A stretch of DNA of 64,000 bases from Triplophysa rosa (GCF_024868665.1 NC_079902.1:18157450-18221449), one strand, 5' to 3'; counted from the first letter of the stretch, positions 35,004 to 47,783 are shown. Notes: generated by a model not told the origin, from the letters alone. A program made the numbers and translations.

Positions 35004-38000
35004 ATGGCAACGTGGGACCTATCAGTCACTGTGGAGGATCTTGGTCCTGATGCTCCGCCCCTCAAAGTCAGCGTGACCTCTGACTTGCACATTGGTGGAG
35101 TTTTTCTTAAAGTAGTAGAGAAAACCCGTGAGTTACACTTTAGATAAAGGTCACCCTGTGTTTGAGATATTTTACAGACAAGTTATTCAGTTCTTCATAG
35201 GTTTAAGAAGTTGTAATTTCAGCAGCAATGTTATGCAGGTTTCTTTAATCGTCATTGAGATATTCCTGTGCCCACATGTGTAGAGCTGAAGAAGGACTGG
35301 TCCGATCACGCCCTGTGGTGGGAGCAGAAGCAGCAGTGGCTGCTCCGGACGAACTGGACGCTGGATAAATGTGGGGTGCACGCAGATGCTCGCCTCATTT
35401 TCACCCAACAACACAAGCCAGTTCGGCTGGGCCTGCCGAATGGGGCGACGCTGAAAATGCGGGCGTGTTTTTCCAGTCCTGTGTTTCGGACTGTAATGGG
35501 AATCTGCAGAATTCTTAGTAAGTCAGCTCTGAGGATAATTCATTTAGGATAAAAACGGTCCCGGCAAAACTATCTTGAGCTGGCATGTGTTGAACTTCTC
35601 ATTTATCGTGTAAGTAGGTGTCATGTTTAAAAATCTTTTATCTCATATGAATCGCTTTCAGATATTCGTCGGCCAGAGGAGCTCTCCTTGCTCCGTCCTG
35701 TTGAAGAAAAAAAGAAAAAGAAAGATAAAGATTCCTTAGAAGAGGTGTATGACATTACGCATCTGCCTCTATCCACAGGTGCACAAAATGACGCATACAA
35801 GAACTTACAGTACAACTATATATATCAAATACAAAAAATAACCTACTGAAGCAGTGATATTTATTCATCAGTTTAAAAAATAAAGTAGTTTAAATCTGGA
35901 CTGTATGTGGACACAGGTTCTGGTCAGATTCTGTGTAACGGAATGCCGGCCCATTTTGCTGAATCTCCAAAAACTGAGGACGCATATAAAATGCTGTCTG
36001 TTAGTCAACCCTCCCCTCCACCTGAAGCCATGGCGAAAATCTATCGGCCAGCCAGTGTGGTGGACAAAACACACATTCACAGCAGGTACAATTGAGATGC
36101 GAGCTTTAAAAATATCTTTCATTGTTTCTTTTTTAATATGAATGCTTTTTCGGTTTCCTCGAGGTGGTTGGATTCATCTCGCTCACTAATGCAGCAGGGA
36201 ATGAAAGAAAATGACAAACTTTCGATGCGTTTTAAATACTACACTTTCCATGATGTGGATCCCAAGGTATGAGTCTCTTTACAAAGAAGTGTGCGTTGAG
36301 TGCTCAACTATAGGACAGAAAACATCACAAATAGTTTCGGAATTGTTTATTTTACATGAAGTCAGTTCTGTTTTCATTGTAGTATGATGCAGTGCGTTTG
36401 ACGCAGCTGTATGAACAAGCTCGATGGGCTATTCTCCTGGAGGACATAGACTGCACAGAGGAAGAAATGATGCTGTTTGGAGCCCTACAGGTAACACCTT
36501 AGAGAAACATTTTATGGACTAAAAACTATAGATCCTAATGGAGAAAAGTGTAATAGCACAACTACTAAATTAGTCAAAAGCATTGCAATAGCATCCAAAG
36601 AACATTAACAAAACATGATACTTTCTAATATCTGTCTCTCTAAATTTCTCTTTTTCAGTATCACATAGGAAAACTGTCCTTGTCTCAGGATGCGGTATCT
36701 TCCTCTCAAGGGATGGATGACCTGGAGTCTGCCCTGAAATCTTTGGAGGTCAAGATGGTGGGAGAGAGTAACAGCACAGACATGCTGGTGAGAGACCTCT
36801 GTTAGTCTGTGGAACGTTTCAATGAATGTAATTAACAGAGAAGAGATGTATAGGGAACATTCAGAGGCGCTTTCTTAAACTAACAGTATTGACTTCTTAT
36901 TTTCTGCAGGATAACATGACTGCTCCAGAACTGACAGACTATTTGAAAATATTTCGGTAAGGCTCATTTTTGTTATATTGTACTCTTGTCTCGAGTAAAT
37001 ATCTGTGTCATATCTCACTTATTTTTACCCTTTAGGCCTAAGAAACTAACTCTAAAGGGTTACAAGCAGTTCTGGTGCAAATTTCAGAACACATCGATCT
37101 GCTATTATAAGAGTAAAGAGGATCGCTATGGAGAGCCAATACAACAACTCGAACTGAAAGGTGCCTCTTACTACTTCACTGGCTAATGCCACAAGTAGAC
37201 ACTGTCTATTTTAAAGGAACAGTTCACCCTTAAATGAAAATTCTGTCTTCATTTACTCACCCTCGAGTTGTTCCAAATCTGTATACATTTCTTTGTTCTG
37301 ATAAACAGAGAGAAAGATATTCAGAAGAATGCTTGTCACCAAACAGTTCTTGGCCACCATTGACTACCATAGTAGGAAAATTTGCTTTATAAATTTCTTT
37401 GTTCTGTTGAACAGAAAAGAAGATATTTTGAAGAATGTAGGAAAGCAAACAGTTCTGGGGCACTTTTGACTACCATTGTCATTTTTCCTACTATGGTAGT
37501 CAATGGTGGCCGAGAACTGTTTGGTAACAAGCATTCTCCCAAATGTCTTTCTCTGTGTTCATCAGAACAAAATATATACTGTATAAACAGATTTGAAACA
37601 ACTTGAGGGTAAATAAACGATGACAGAATTTTTGGGGGGTTAACTGTCCCTTTAAATAGGTTATTATTTGTTTTTATTTTATCTTGTCAAATATCTCTCT
37701 TTATAAAAGTCACTAATGACTGTGTCAGTATGAACACTTTGTAAAAAAAGGAGAGGAAAAACTTCAAGATCTTCTAGATTGACCAAACAATGCCATGCAA
37801 ATAGAATGAACAATTTGCCACAAATCCCCTTGTCTTTTGAAAAGAAGAAAGATTTCTTTAATCCTTTTATAAATGAAAAAAACTCACTGAATTATTTTAT
37901 TGGAGCCATATTTGCAGTGTGCAACGTGTGCATGCTTTCACACCTTTGTGGTTGGTGAGACCACAGCAGAAACACATGGTAAAATAAATAGTGCATGTGA

Positions 38001-39706
38001 TAAGTTACCGATCTGTGTTTCTGAAGGTTGTGAGGTGGCCCCTGAAGTAAACGTTGCAGGTCAGAAGTTCTGCATCAAACTCCTCATTCCTGCACCAGAA
38101 GGCATGAATGAAATCTATCTGCGATGTGAAAATGTAAGCAACCATTAAGGATCTCCATCGTTAAAAATGGGGTTTAAAACTGTCTAATAAAAATCTGCTA
38201 TAAATTAAGTCTAAATTTATGAATAATTTATTGATTGTTTCTCCACCTCCCTCGACCCAATCAGGAGACGCAGTATTCTCAGTGGATGGCAGCTTGTAAA
38301 CTGGCCTCCAAAGGCCTGACCCTGTTGGACAGCTCGTATCAAAGTGAAGTGAAGAACATCCAGTCTTTTCTCACCATGCAGCGCTCCAATTCTGCAGCTG
38401 CCTCTGCACAAACAGACGAGAGCATCAATACACACAGTCTTGTCTCACCAAGATACCACAAGAAATACAAGCCCAAACAGGTGCAGAGATGATGAAAAAT
38501 GTTTCCAGATCACTTAGCAATTTCATTTGAGCTCAGTACTGCCATGTTTGTTTCACTTCATTGTACTGTATTGGTTTAGCGTTAAAATAATCTTTGATTT
38601 TGAATAATTCTTATGATTAATCCTGATTATCTAGTTAAGAGTTTTGCTTGAAAGATAATCGCCAGAATCTCATTTCTTCTTATTCTCTACAGTTAACCCC
38701 TCGTATTCTGGAGGCTTATCAAAATGTTGCCCAGCTTTCCTTGACGTCTGCCATGTTGAAGTTTCTGCAGATCTGGCAAGCTCTGCCTGATTTTGGAATA
38801 TCCTACTTTATGGTCAGGTGAATAGACTGTGGATTTTAAACAAAAAAACATAGTTATTTGACAATGAATAATATGGAAATGTGGTTTCAGAATATCAACA
38901 AATTATTGACACATTCAGTCTAAATTGAAAGGATAGTTCACCCAAATATACAAATTCTGTCATCATTTATTCACCCTCATGTCGTTCAAAACCAAATATG
39001 AAGATGATGTTTTGAGAAATGTTTCAGTGGTTTTGTGTCCATACAATGGAAGTCAATGGGGGCCAATGTTGTTTGGTTACCAACGTTATTTCAAAAGATC
39101 CTCTTTTGTGTTCTGCAGAAGAAAGAAAGTCCTACATGTCACCCTATGACATAAGGGTGAAAAGATAATGAACCTTTTTAACAAACTTTCATTTTTGGGT
39201 GAAAAGAAGCAATGTGAAAACACAACTTCTGCTAGCTGAGATGATGCAGCATTTTATTCCCATCTTTCCTCAGGTTCAAAGGCAGTCGTAAGGATGAAGT
39301 TCTGGGCATCGCTAACAACCGTCTGATCCGTATAGATCTGGGAGTTGGAGATGTGGTGAAAACGTGGCGCTATAATAACATGAGACAGTGGAATGTTAAT
39401 TGGGACATTAAACAGGTAGGTTACAGGAATACGTGATCAATTGAAATATTCTCATACCACCAAATGACACATCTCATGTATTACACTTGCTAGTGTTCAG
39501 TACTTAAACATGGCTGTCTTCAAAAGGTGGCCATTGAATTCGACGGAAACATTAACATAGCGTTCAGCTGTGTGAATGCAGACTGTAAGGTTGTGCACGA
39601 GTACATCGGAGGATACATCTTCATGTCCACACGTTCTCGGGAGCAAAGTGATACGCTGAATGAAGAGCTGTTCCACAAACTCACTGGAGGTCACGATGCT
39701 CTCTGA
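35004..39706 (+). CDS. fermt3: Kindlin-3 (fermitin family member 3)
   Basis: Kindlin-3 binds integrin beta tails and co-activates integrins with talin, mainly in blood cells (family knowledge). Coding exons: 35004-35127, 35284-35517, 35662-35778, 35917-36085, 36164-36266, 36383-36490, 36659-36787, 36910-36956, 37036-37160, 38027-38133, 38265-38480, 38693-38817, 39274-39415, 39527-39706. The sum is 1926 nt (641 aa) with all phases consistent. Seen: F0 ([14 protein letters not shown], then [14 protein letters not shown]), a lysine-rich F1 loop ([10 protein letters not shown]), F2 ([20 protein letters not shown]), the PH domain inserted in F2 ([13 protein letters not shown] to EIYLRCEN), and F3 with the integrin-binding QW motif in MRQWNVNWD. 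Human kindlin-3 is 667 aa, and this protein starts about 12 residues later. An acceptor lies 2 nt before the ATG, so the 5' UTR begins in an upstream exon not located here. Confidence 0.95.
37211..37655. mobile_element. Enlarged Angel-like fold-back element in fermt3 intron 9
   Basis: The outer ends are TTAAAGGAACAGTTCACC and AACTGTCCCTTTAA. The interior has an extra copy of one arm (TAAATTTCTTTGTTCTGTTG besides ACATTTCTTTGTTCTGATAA), then the opposite arm (CCTACTATGGTAGTCAATGG), making it longer than the other copies. Confidence 0.72.
38927..39203. mobile_element. Angel-like element in fermt3 intron 12
   Basis: It begins AAAGGATAGTTCACCCAAAT and ends AACTTTCATTTTTGGGTGAA, with inverted arms around AATGGAAGTCAATGGGGGCC. 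The last bases of the right terminal repeat are lost. Confidence 0.65.
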
Positions 39707-41302
39707 GCACAAAGGAACAGCTTACAGAGAAAAAAGACTAAAGCCACAATTGGAGGAAACTGATAAGAAGTGTTAGGACGGGACTGCAACAGCACCCTTC
39801 ATTTTACTTATATACAGTATATACAGTATTAGTTATAAATAATGAGCGTACATTAGGGAGCTATGATTTAAATAGAAAAATTGTGAGTACCTGTAGATGG
39901 CAAATGAAACCTGTGTGTTTTTCATGTCATGTATTAACACGTTTTAGTCATTATGGTGCATTGACGTTTCATCAAACTATATACTTGGTGCCTATATACA
40001 AAAGGAATGATTTAAAATGTATAATATTCTGAAATAATCTAAATGTAGTTGGTCATAATACATTGAGTGCCTTTCTTAGAAGTCTGTCTGTATTATTACC
40101 AGTATTATCTCATTTGTGTAACAGCTCAGGAAACCACAGTATATCATTGGCTACCAGGCAAAGGTTAATTGGTCTGCGCTCTTCAATGCAGAATGTCTTA
40201 TCGCTGTACAACAGAGTTTCAGTTAACTGTGTTGTACCATTGTCTCTGTCAGTGTTGTTTTTAGATTCAGTCATGCCTGGGAGAGCTTGGTTTTTACTCA
40301 TTAAGTTAACAAATGTCATCTCTGCAGTGTTTTTCGAATGAGTTTCACAGCATTGCTAATTCTCAATATCCAGAACAGTATAACTGTATAAAAGTCGTTT
40401 GATCTTCTCTAAAGGCACAATTTGTTATAACAATTTCACACATTGCAAATACTTAATGCATTTATTAATGCTCCTGGAGGTCATTGTCCTGCAGAGTTTG
40501 ATCAAATGCATCTGTCTGTAATTTTAAAGATATCTTGAAGACCTTAGTTAGATGACTTAGGTGTGTTTTTAAATAGGTTGGAAACGTGTTCACCTCATTT
40601 TAACACACTTTTAAACCAAGAAGAGCTATTTGTGAAAATTGACCAGGACAAATTTCATTTACCAGGACAAATGTATGTATTTAGTCGGTCTTGCTGTGTT
40701 AAAAACTGCAATAGTATTACGCAGAGTCGTTCAGGAAAAGCCCCTGGTTCTTTCACTTTCGATTTCTCCATATATCAAACAAAACAAGTAACGGTACATA
40801 TCAAAACAATAATAGCAGTGGAGTATTATCCACCCAAGATGGCGGCGCCACTGCAACATGATGCAACATAGGGCGTGACGTCAGCTTTACGTTCTCTATA
40901 CATTTTATCAGTATGTGTGTTCTGTTTCCTAGGACCATCAAACCCATGACAGATCAAGACAGCTAAAGGAATACATGCATACTGTCTATTTTAAAGGATG
41001 AAGTTTTGCTAACTTTTTTACTAGAAAAGTACTTGTTTTTTTAGTAAAACCAAGTAGAGGGAGGAGTATTCCAATTTACATACAGTAAGCTCTTTTAACA
41101 TCCACATATAAAAAACTTTTTTTATAAAAGGACAACGTTGTCACTTAACGTAATAACTTAAAGTATAAATATACAGACGTAAAGTATTAATAATACTGTG
41201 TGAAAACTTCCTATAATGTGTAATTTTCGAGCGTAATAACACTTCAGTCCAGCTGAGGGCGACGAGTCATCTTCACACACGCGTCACGTCACAGCGAGGA
41301 AG
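39707..41302. other. fermt3 3' UTR and spacer to slu7
   Basis: AT-rich, with no clear canonical AATAAA near the fermt3 stop. The YY1/CRE pair near 40.84-40.88 kb is the only notable island. Confidence 0.5.
40830..40890. promoter_or_regulatory. YY1 and CRE motif pair between fermt3 and slu7
   Basis: A full YY1 consensus AAGATGGCGGC (40836-40846) and a palindromic CRE TGACGTCA (40876-40883) are 29 bp apart in a short CpG-containing island. This is about 450 bp before the presumed slu7 first exon. It could be a distal part of the slu7 promoter or an independent start site. Confidence 0.45.
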
Positions 41303-41416
41303 ACCGGAAGTCGGCATCCGGAAGCGAACGTAACACGCTTGTAAACAACTAGCCACCACTTATTCAGTTATAGAATAACCGTTTTAAATCTATTTTTGGA
41401 TTTTAAAAGTCTTCAG
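41303..41416 (+). promoter_or_regulatory. slu7: slu7 promoter and non-coding first exon
   Basis: Two ETS/GABP-type motifs, ACCGGAAGT (41303-41311) and TCCGGAAGC (41317-41325), sit in a CpG-containing TATA-less stretch that also carries CACGTCAC just upstream. A donor CTTCAG|GTAAAT follows at 41416/41417, and the next acceptor (ttgcag, 41824) precedes the exon carrying the slu7 ATG. Paired ETS sites are typical of housekeeping promoters. The transcription start itself is inferred. Confidence 0.6.
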
Positions 41417-41833
41417 GTAAATATGTTAAAAACACATTTTTTTAAAACGTGACTCGGAAATAGTATAGTGGTAACGTTAACTTTATTCAAATGTATAACG
41501 TACGACGTATCCATCGATGCTAATTCCACTAAATTAACGTTGTTGCAGTTGTCATGCTTTAAATGGTTTACATGCAGTATGATTTGGCTCATGGTTGCCT
41601 ACTATTAACATTTCTAAATATAGTTTCTTCCGAGTTATTTGGTCAATTGGACTGCCTGCCAAAAGAGATCTTGTAAGTGATACTGAACAATAACTTCAGA
41701 CATAACGTTAATACCGAAGACATTTATTCTTGGTTTACTGGTTTAACTTAGTATATACGGCGATGACGTTTCCTTCTACTTGAAGCAGGAGAATTACTCA
41801 ATATATCTTCATATTTACTTGCAGAGGAAGGTC

Positions 41834-44800
41834 ATGGAGGAAAGTAAAACCTCAGAGGGGATCGTTGATCTCGAGGAACCGAAGAAAATGACCCGAGAAG
41901 ACTGGAGGAAGAAGAAAGAGCTCGAAGAACAGAGAAAACTTGGAAATGCTCCAGCTGAGGTGGACGAGGAGGGAAAGTATGTTGAGATGATAAACACAAC
42001 ATGTCTGCATATAATTTACAATTCATGTGAAGTGAGTCATATGAAATGTATTTAGGAAATCTGTGAAGAAGCTTGATTTTGTCTAAACTTCATGGCTACA
42101 TACTTTTTTGTTTCCAGGGATATCAACCCACATATTCCTCAGTACATCTCATCCGTCCCTTGGTACGTTGACCCCTCAAAGAGACCCACCCTTAAGCACC
42201 AGAGACCTCAGTCAGAGAATGAGAAAGAGTTTGCACCCATTGGGGATTGGTACAAGAGAGGTGTACAAGAAGTAAGCACATCCCACCTCCACTAAGAGAC
42301 ATAATTGATTAATAAGTTATAACTTGAGTAAGATTTTGATCGTTGCCTCCCTGTCAACTAGAAATCAATCAGCACAAAATACAGAAAAGGAGCTTGTGAA
42401 AACTGTGGTGCCATAACACATAAGAAAAAGGACTGTTTGGAGGTAAATTGCGTGACGCTATGTTAGTTCACATAATCACATAATAATTAGATATAGAAAT
42501 ACGATTTTAAGAGGATGATGTAATGCTTTTAACAGAGGCCCAGAAAGGTTGGAGCAAAGTTTTCCGGTACAAGCATTGCCCCAGATGAGCACAACCAGAT
42601 TCAACTGGCTTTAGATTATGATGGGAAGAGAGACAGATGGAATGGATACAACCCTGAAGAGCACACACGAATTGTGGAGGAATACAGTAAGGTTGACCTG
42701 GTAAGTGTTGTTGTTTCTTTCGTTTTACTTCTGTTTATTGTTTTGTTATATGTTCAGTGATAGACATTGTACTAGGGTCTGCTTTTACACAGCGCACAAG
42801 CCATGATGATGCTCATGTATTGTTTGATTCCTTCTGATAGGCAAAGCGTACTCTAAAAGCTCAGAAACTGCAAGAAGAGTTGGCATCTGGTAAACTAATA
42901 GATCAAGCTGTAAGTATTCACATGATTTTATGTAAATTAGGATCTTTTTTGCCTAAATATTACTTATTGTGAGTGAGAACGGTATGTGAATTTGATGATG
43001 TACAATAGTTTGTTCGTGTAACCTTTTCTTTTGTCTCTTTTTTTGTTGGTTTGTTTTAGAACTCAAGGAAACATGATGATGATGCACAGGTACATTTTAC
43101 ATTCCCATAAAGCTGTAAAGGACTACATCATCATATTTACATGAACACCTATTTATCTATTGCCAAATAACAATGTTTATCTGGAATTTTCTTGGTGTGC
43201 TCAACCACAATTAATTCACTAAGACAACAAACAACAAAAGCGCATATTCAACATACATGCATGCATAAATTATTTCTACACCGTTATACAAGGTGGAAAA
43301 CAGATGCAACGAAACCAGATGAGTTTAGGACACGGACCATCATACAATAGGTACTATTCAAGAAACGTGCAGACTTAGTTTTAATTGTTCTAAGGTGTCT
43401 GCCTAAGGGGAAAAGGAATAAATAGATATCTGGCCGGATGGGTGGAATCTCTCAGAATGTTTAAACCCTTTTTCTGCAAATGTGAGAGTCCGCACTATGT
43501 TACGAATCTGACTTTTCTGCTTGGCATTCGAGCTGCCAAACCACACTATAAAAGAAAAAGACAGCTCACTTTCTATGACAGCTTTATAGAATCAGACCAT
43601 ACTAACTTTAGACATTGCAAAATTATTTAGTTAACTTAAAAAATGTAGTCTTTGGTGAGATTTCTTAATAATGCCTTTCAAGTTGTCTTGCCACTGCTTT
43701 CAGCCTTTGATTTGTCTCGCTCAGGAGCACAGCAGTGAAGATGAAGATGAGGACAAATATGTTGATGACTTCGACATGCCCGGTCAAAACTTCGACTCAA
43801 AGAGACGTATAACAGTGAGGAACTTGAGAATCCGTGAGGACACTGCGAAGGTAAATTAACTTGAACACAGTTGACTGTTAAGTAAAGTATAATTTACAGT
43901 CAGTCGGTTGTTATCACAGTATGTTTTCTCAGCTAATGCTGTCTTTATTTTACAGTACCTCAGAAATTTGGATCCAAATTCAGCCTACTACGATCCCAAG
44001 ACTCGAGCCATGAGGGAGAACCCATATTGCAACACTGGCAAGAATCCAGAAGAGTAGGTTCATTTTTCAAATGATTGCTTGAAACCTATAGCCACCTCAC
44101 CTGCTAGAGAGATGTAAAATCTAACAAATATGGAAGGACATACTTCAAGTTTTTGGATCACACACGTATTGACTGTTTTCAGTGTGTTTGTTCCTGTCGT
44201 TGTTTCTGCTTGTTCTCAAAGTGTTGTGTTTGATTTGGCAGGGTGGGCTATGCCGGAGACAACTTCGTCCGCTACTCAGGGGACACCATCACTATGGCCC
44301 AGACACAGCGTGAGTTATCTCCTTTTTCTACCTGATGTTAAAAATAAGCTCCAGTGTTTTAACCAAACATTTATTGCAACTGGAGAATAATGGTCCAGCA
44401 TTGTTTTGCGTGTCCTGTCTGCAGTCTTTGCTTGGGAAGCCTATGAGAAGGGATCTGAAGTTCACCTCCAAGCAGATCCAACCAAACTGGAGTTGCTCCA
44501 TCAGTCCTACAAAGTCAAAAAGGATGATTTCAAGGATAAACAGAAAGAGAGTATCTTGGAGAAGGTACAGTGTAGAATTTCCCTTTTTCCACCTCTAAAA
44601 CAATTCCCTTGTTCTCTGCTTGATGTGTTGATGGGTTTGTGTCGTACCTCTCTGCAGTATGGTGGGCAGGAACACTTAGACGCCCCTCCTCGAGAGCTTT
44701 TGCTGGCTCAGACGGAAGAGTATGTTGAGTATTCTCGTCACGGGGCGGTGCTGAAGGGACAGGAGAAGGCTGTGGCCCGCTCTAAATATGAGGAGGATGT

Positions 44801-45728
44801 GCTTATTAATAACCACATGGTAAGTCTGGTTATCCAGCACTGTTGGCAATACACAAGTTATGTATTTTGTTTTATGGATGTAAAGAGATTTTTCAATTTG
44901 GTTTCTGCAGTGTATCTGGGGATCTTATTGGAGAGATGGCTATTGGGGTTACAAATGTTGCCACTCGATGGTGAAGCAGAGTTACTGTACAGGGGATGCT
45001 GGCAAGAAAGTAACGGTGAGTGTCTATGCAGTTCTTATCTACATAATTATCCGCACTAAATGAGGCTAAGAAATAGTTGTCTACATCTTTAAATATTTGC
45101 ATGATGATGCAACCCATGCCACTAGGTGTCAGTATAATTTTGGGTATAACATTTTTCTCTTTTTATCAGAACAATTCTTGCGTTCCATTTGAAGAGGATG
45201 TGGAGGAGGAGGCTCAACAGAACGAAGAGCCAAAGACTCTTTTACAGGTACCTTAACATTTTCCAAACCAAGCACGTCTGGAAGTTGATTGAATTGAATT
45301 GAATTGAAATGAAATGTGTCATTGATTGTAGATGCACCAGGAAAAGATGAAGGAAAAGAAAAAGAAGAAAAAGAGCAAGAAACACAGCAGCAAAGATTCA
45401 GACAGCAGTGATGAGGATGATGAAGCCAAGAAGAAAGAGAAGCTGAAGAAGGTGAGTTGGCCCCTCCTTCTTACTGCCACACACATATCTTTACACGTTA
45501 GATGCATCTGTCTCATTTTAAAAGAATTGAATGTATGTTTTTGTGCAGGCATTGAGTGCGGAGGAGCAGAGACTGAAACAGGTGGCTGAAATTATGCAGC
45601 TGGACGAGAGGAAGCGGCCGTACAGCAGCCTGAAGGAAGTCCGTGAACCCACAGAGGAGGAGATGGAAGCCTTCCGCATGAAACGTTACAGAGCTGACGA
45701 CCCCATGGCTTCTTTCCTGGGACAGTGA
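41834..45728 (+). CDS. slu7: Pre-mRNA-splicing factor SLU7
   Basis: SLU7 acts in the second catalytic step of splicing and helps choose the 3' splice site; it works in the nucleus (family knowledge). Fifteen coding exons: 41834-41976, 42118-42271, 42362-42442, 42536-42700, 42841-42909, 43060-43089, 43725-43850, 43956-44053, 44242-44309, 44425-44564, 44658-44819, 44911-45015, 45170-45247, 45332-45451, 45549-45728. They sum to 1719 nt (572 aa; human 586). Seen: [20 protein letters not shown] near the N-terminus; a CCHC zinc knuckle [14 protein letters not shown]; an acidic block [46 protein letters not shown]; a lysine-rich nuclear-localisation-like run near 45350-45390; and the C-terminus MASFLGQ. 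The ATG sits 10 nt after the exon-2 acceptor, just before the conserved block. Exon 43060-43089 is only 30 nt. Confidence 0.97.
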
Positions 45729-46816
45729 ATAAAAACATGACTCAAATGTCTCTTGCACTGAACCACAGAAGCTTCAGTCTCTTTTGTCTGTCACTGCTAG
45801 GACTTTAACATACAGACCATTGTTTTAAAGTAAATATGGGACAAGTACCATATTCGCAGCACATGACAATATGTTAGACTCTATTAGAGACTTGTAAATC
45901 TTTCCAGTTTGTTTAAATGATGTATAAAGCTGTGCAAGCTAAGCTTGTAAGTATTTTTGGTCAGTCACAAGTCATCTTATGAAAGTTTTCAGAATTGTTT
46001 TTTTTCTTTGACAGTATATAACAAAGCATTGTTTCATTAGTCTTGTAAATATAAATTGCCCAATAAATCACAATTGGATCATGTTTGCGGGATTTTCTCT
46101 TTATTTAACAAATGTCACATCCTACCCAAGGTTTTCAAATTGAATAATAAAAAGACTGACCCAGAGGTTTACATTATAAATTTGTCTGTTTAGTTTATCA
46201 TGTTTTTGTTATCATGTTTAATCTCAAGTAGTTCCCAAATACTTGTGTAGAACAAGTGCACGGCACTCTGCTGCCATTCTGTATAACTTAACACTGACTT
46301 TATAAATTTATTCTCATTTTTATTGATTTGCATGTTGCAGTATTATGATATAACAAACTCATTGAATCCCCTCCCCCAGTGTTTTCAATTACATCATGTG
46401 TGAACTATCTGGCAGAGCACGTCAGTACTTAAACTGGGTGGATGCTTCCAGAGTTGTCAGAAAAACTAGTCCAACAAATCCATTCTCAAACTTTTTTATT
46501 TTTCTCCATTTTTGTCTTTGCGACAAGTGAAGCTGGATCTTAACTTTGTTTTGCTGTGCATATATCATTCCTCTGGTGAGGGCTTGTGCCGATGCATGCT
46601 TTATTACTACTGTAATATCTTCAGATCATTTCATATCAAATGAATGGAGATGTTTTAGGCTTATTTAGCCTATGAGCATTCATTTTATTATGGTGTGTAT
46701 TTGCTTTATTTTGTCATTTAATATTGTAATTTCTTAGCTAAATGTTCACTTTAAAAGAATGGAAATTCCCCACAAAGTTTGGCCTCACCCTCATCTGCTC
46801 TGTTCACAGCTGCATC
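45729..46816. other. slu7 3' UTR and c1qtnf2 5' region
   Basis: The slu7 polyadenylation signals lie at its left. The right part must carry the c1qtnf2 promoter, but no distinctive core promoter was recognised. Confidence 0.45.
46062..46067 (+). terminator. Likely slu7 polyadenylation signal
   Basis: AATAAA lies 334 bp after the slu7 stop and is followed by a T/G-rich stretch. A second AATAAA (45728-45733) starts on the last base of the stop codon and, if used, would give an almost absent 3' UTR, so the distal signal is the better candidate. Confidence 0.5.
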
Positions 46817-47783
46817 ATGTATCAGTTACTGCTGGCCGTGTGCTTGCTGTCTCTCTTCTCTGAGCTGACTGTGAACGCCGCCATCAAAAAGGGACGCAAC
46901 TACACAATTCATTCATCTCAGCTCAGCTGCAGTCTGCCAGGAACTCAGGGTCCTCCAGGGAGTCCAGGTTCAGCAGGTCCCAGTGGCAATGCAGGCAAGA
47001 TGGGCATGCCAGGTGTCGATGGTCAGGATGGCAAAGATGGTGACAAGGGTCAGAAGGGAGAGAACGGTAAAGGATTTTTAACATTTATATAGTGTGTTTT
47101 CCTATCATCTAGACGTCTGTGAATTTTTGTATTCCCGAATATCAGGTGAACAGGGTCGTCCTGGCAATCCTGGTAAACATGGACCACTAGGACGTCCGGG
47201 AATTATTGGAAAGGCAGGGCCTAGGGGCCTGAAGGGAGTGCGAGGAGCACCTGGTGTGTCTGGAGCTAATGGGACAAAAGGAGCGATGGGAGATGTAGGA
47301 GAGACCGGTTCACCTGGAGGGTGTGATTGTGGAACAGAGGCGCGTTCTGCTTTCTCAGTAGCAGTAACCAAGAGTTACCCAAAGGAACGCACGCCTATCC
47401 GCTTCAACAGGATTTTAATGAACGAGGGTGGCCATTACAATACTTCCAGTGGCAAGTTTGACTGTGCAATACCTGGTGTGTATTACTTTACATATGACAT
47501 CACGTTGGCTAACAAGCACCTAGCAATCGGGCTCGTCCACAACGGCCAGTACAAGATCAGAACATTTGATGGCAACACAGGAAACTATGATGTAGCTTCA
47601 GGTTCAACAGTACTACGACTGCAGAAAGGAGATCAGGTTTGGCTTCAGATCTTCTATTCAGAACAAAATGGACTATTCTTTGATCCATTCTGGACTGACA
47701 GTGTCTTCACAGGTTTTCTCATTTATGCTGATCAGGTTGCTCCAGGTGAAGTGAATGTGATGACAAATTCTGGATCATCCTGA
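46817..47783 (+). CDS. c1qtnf2: Complement C1q/TNF-related protein 2 (CTRP2)
   Basis: CTRP2 is a secreted, multimeric, adiponectin-like hormone with metabolic signalling roles (family knowledge). Two coding exons, 46817-47066 and 47146-47783, join in frame to 295 aa (human 285). Order: hydrophobic signal peptide [21 protein letters not shown]; short linker with one cysteine (about residue 40); Gly-X-Y collagen repeats that cross the splice junction ([13 protein letters not shown]... to ...GETGSPGG); CDCG; then the C1q domain from about residue 163, starting [20 protein letters not shown] and ending [14 protein letters not shown]. The C1q block matches CTRP2 better than CTRP7. An earlier in-frame ATG (46742) would hide the signal peptide behind 25 residues; a possible acceptor (ttcacag, ending 46810) just before 46817 favours the later start. 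It lies about 1.1 kb downstream of slu7, a pairing I recall from human. Confidence 0.93.

Noticed and set aside
42760..42840. Possible C/D-box snoRNA in a slu7 intron (ATGATGA ... CTGA)
   Set aside because: The D-box would overlap the splice acceptor and there is no terminal stem.
46742..46816. Upstream in-frame start for c1qtnf2
   Set aside because: It would place 25 residues before the signal peptide; a probable splice acceptor just before 46817 supports the later Met.
47105..47371. Proline-rich minus-strand ORF
   Set aside because: Antisense shadow of the c1qtnf2 collagen repeat.
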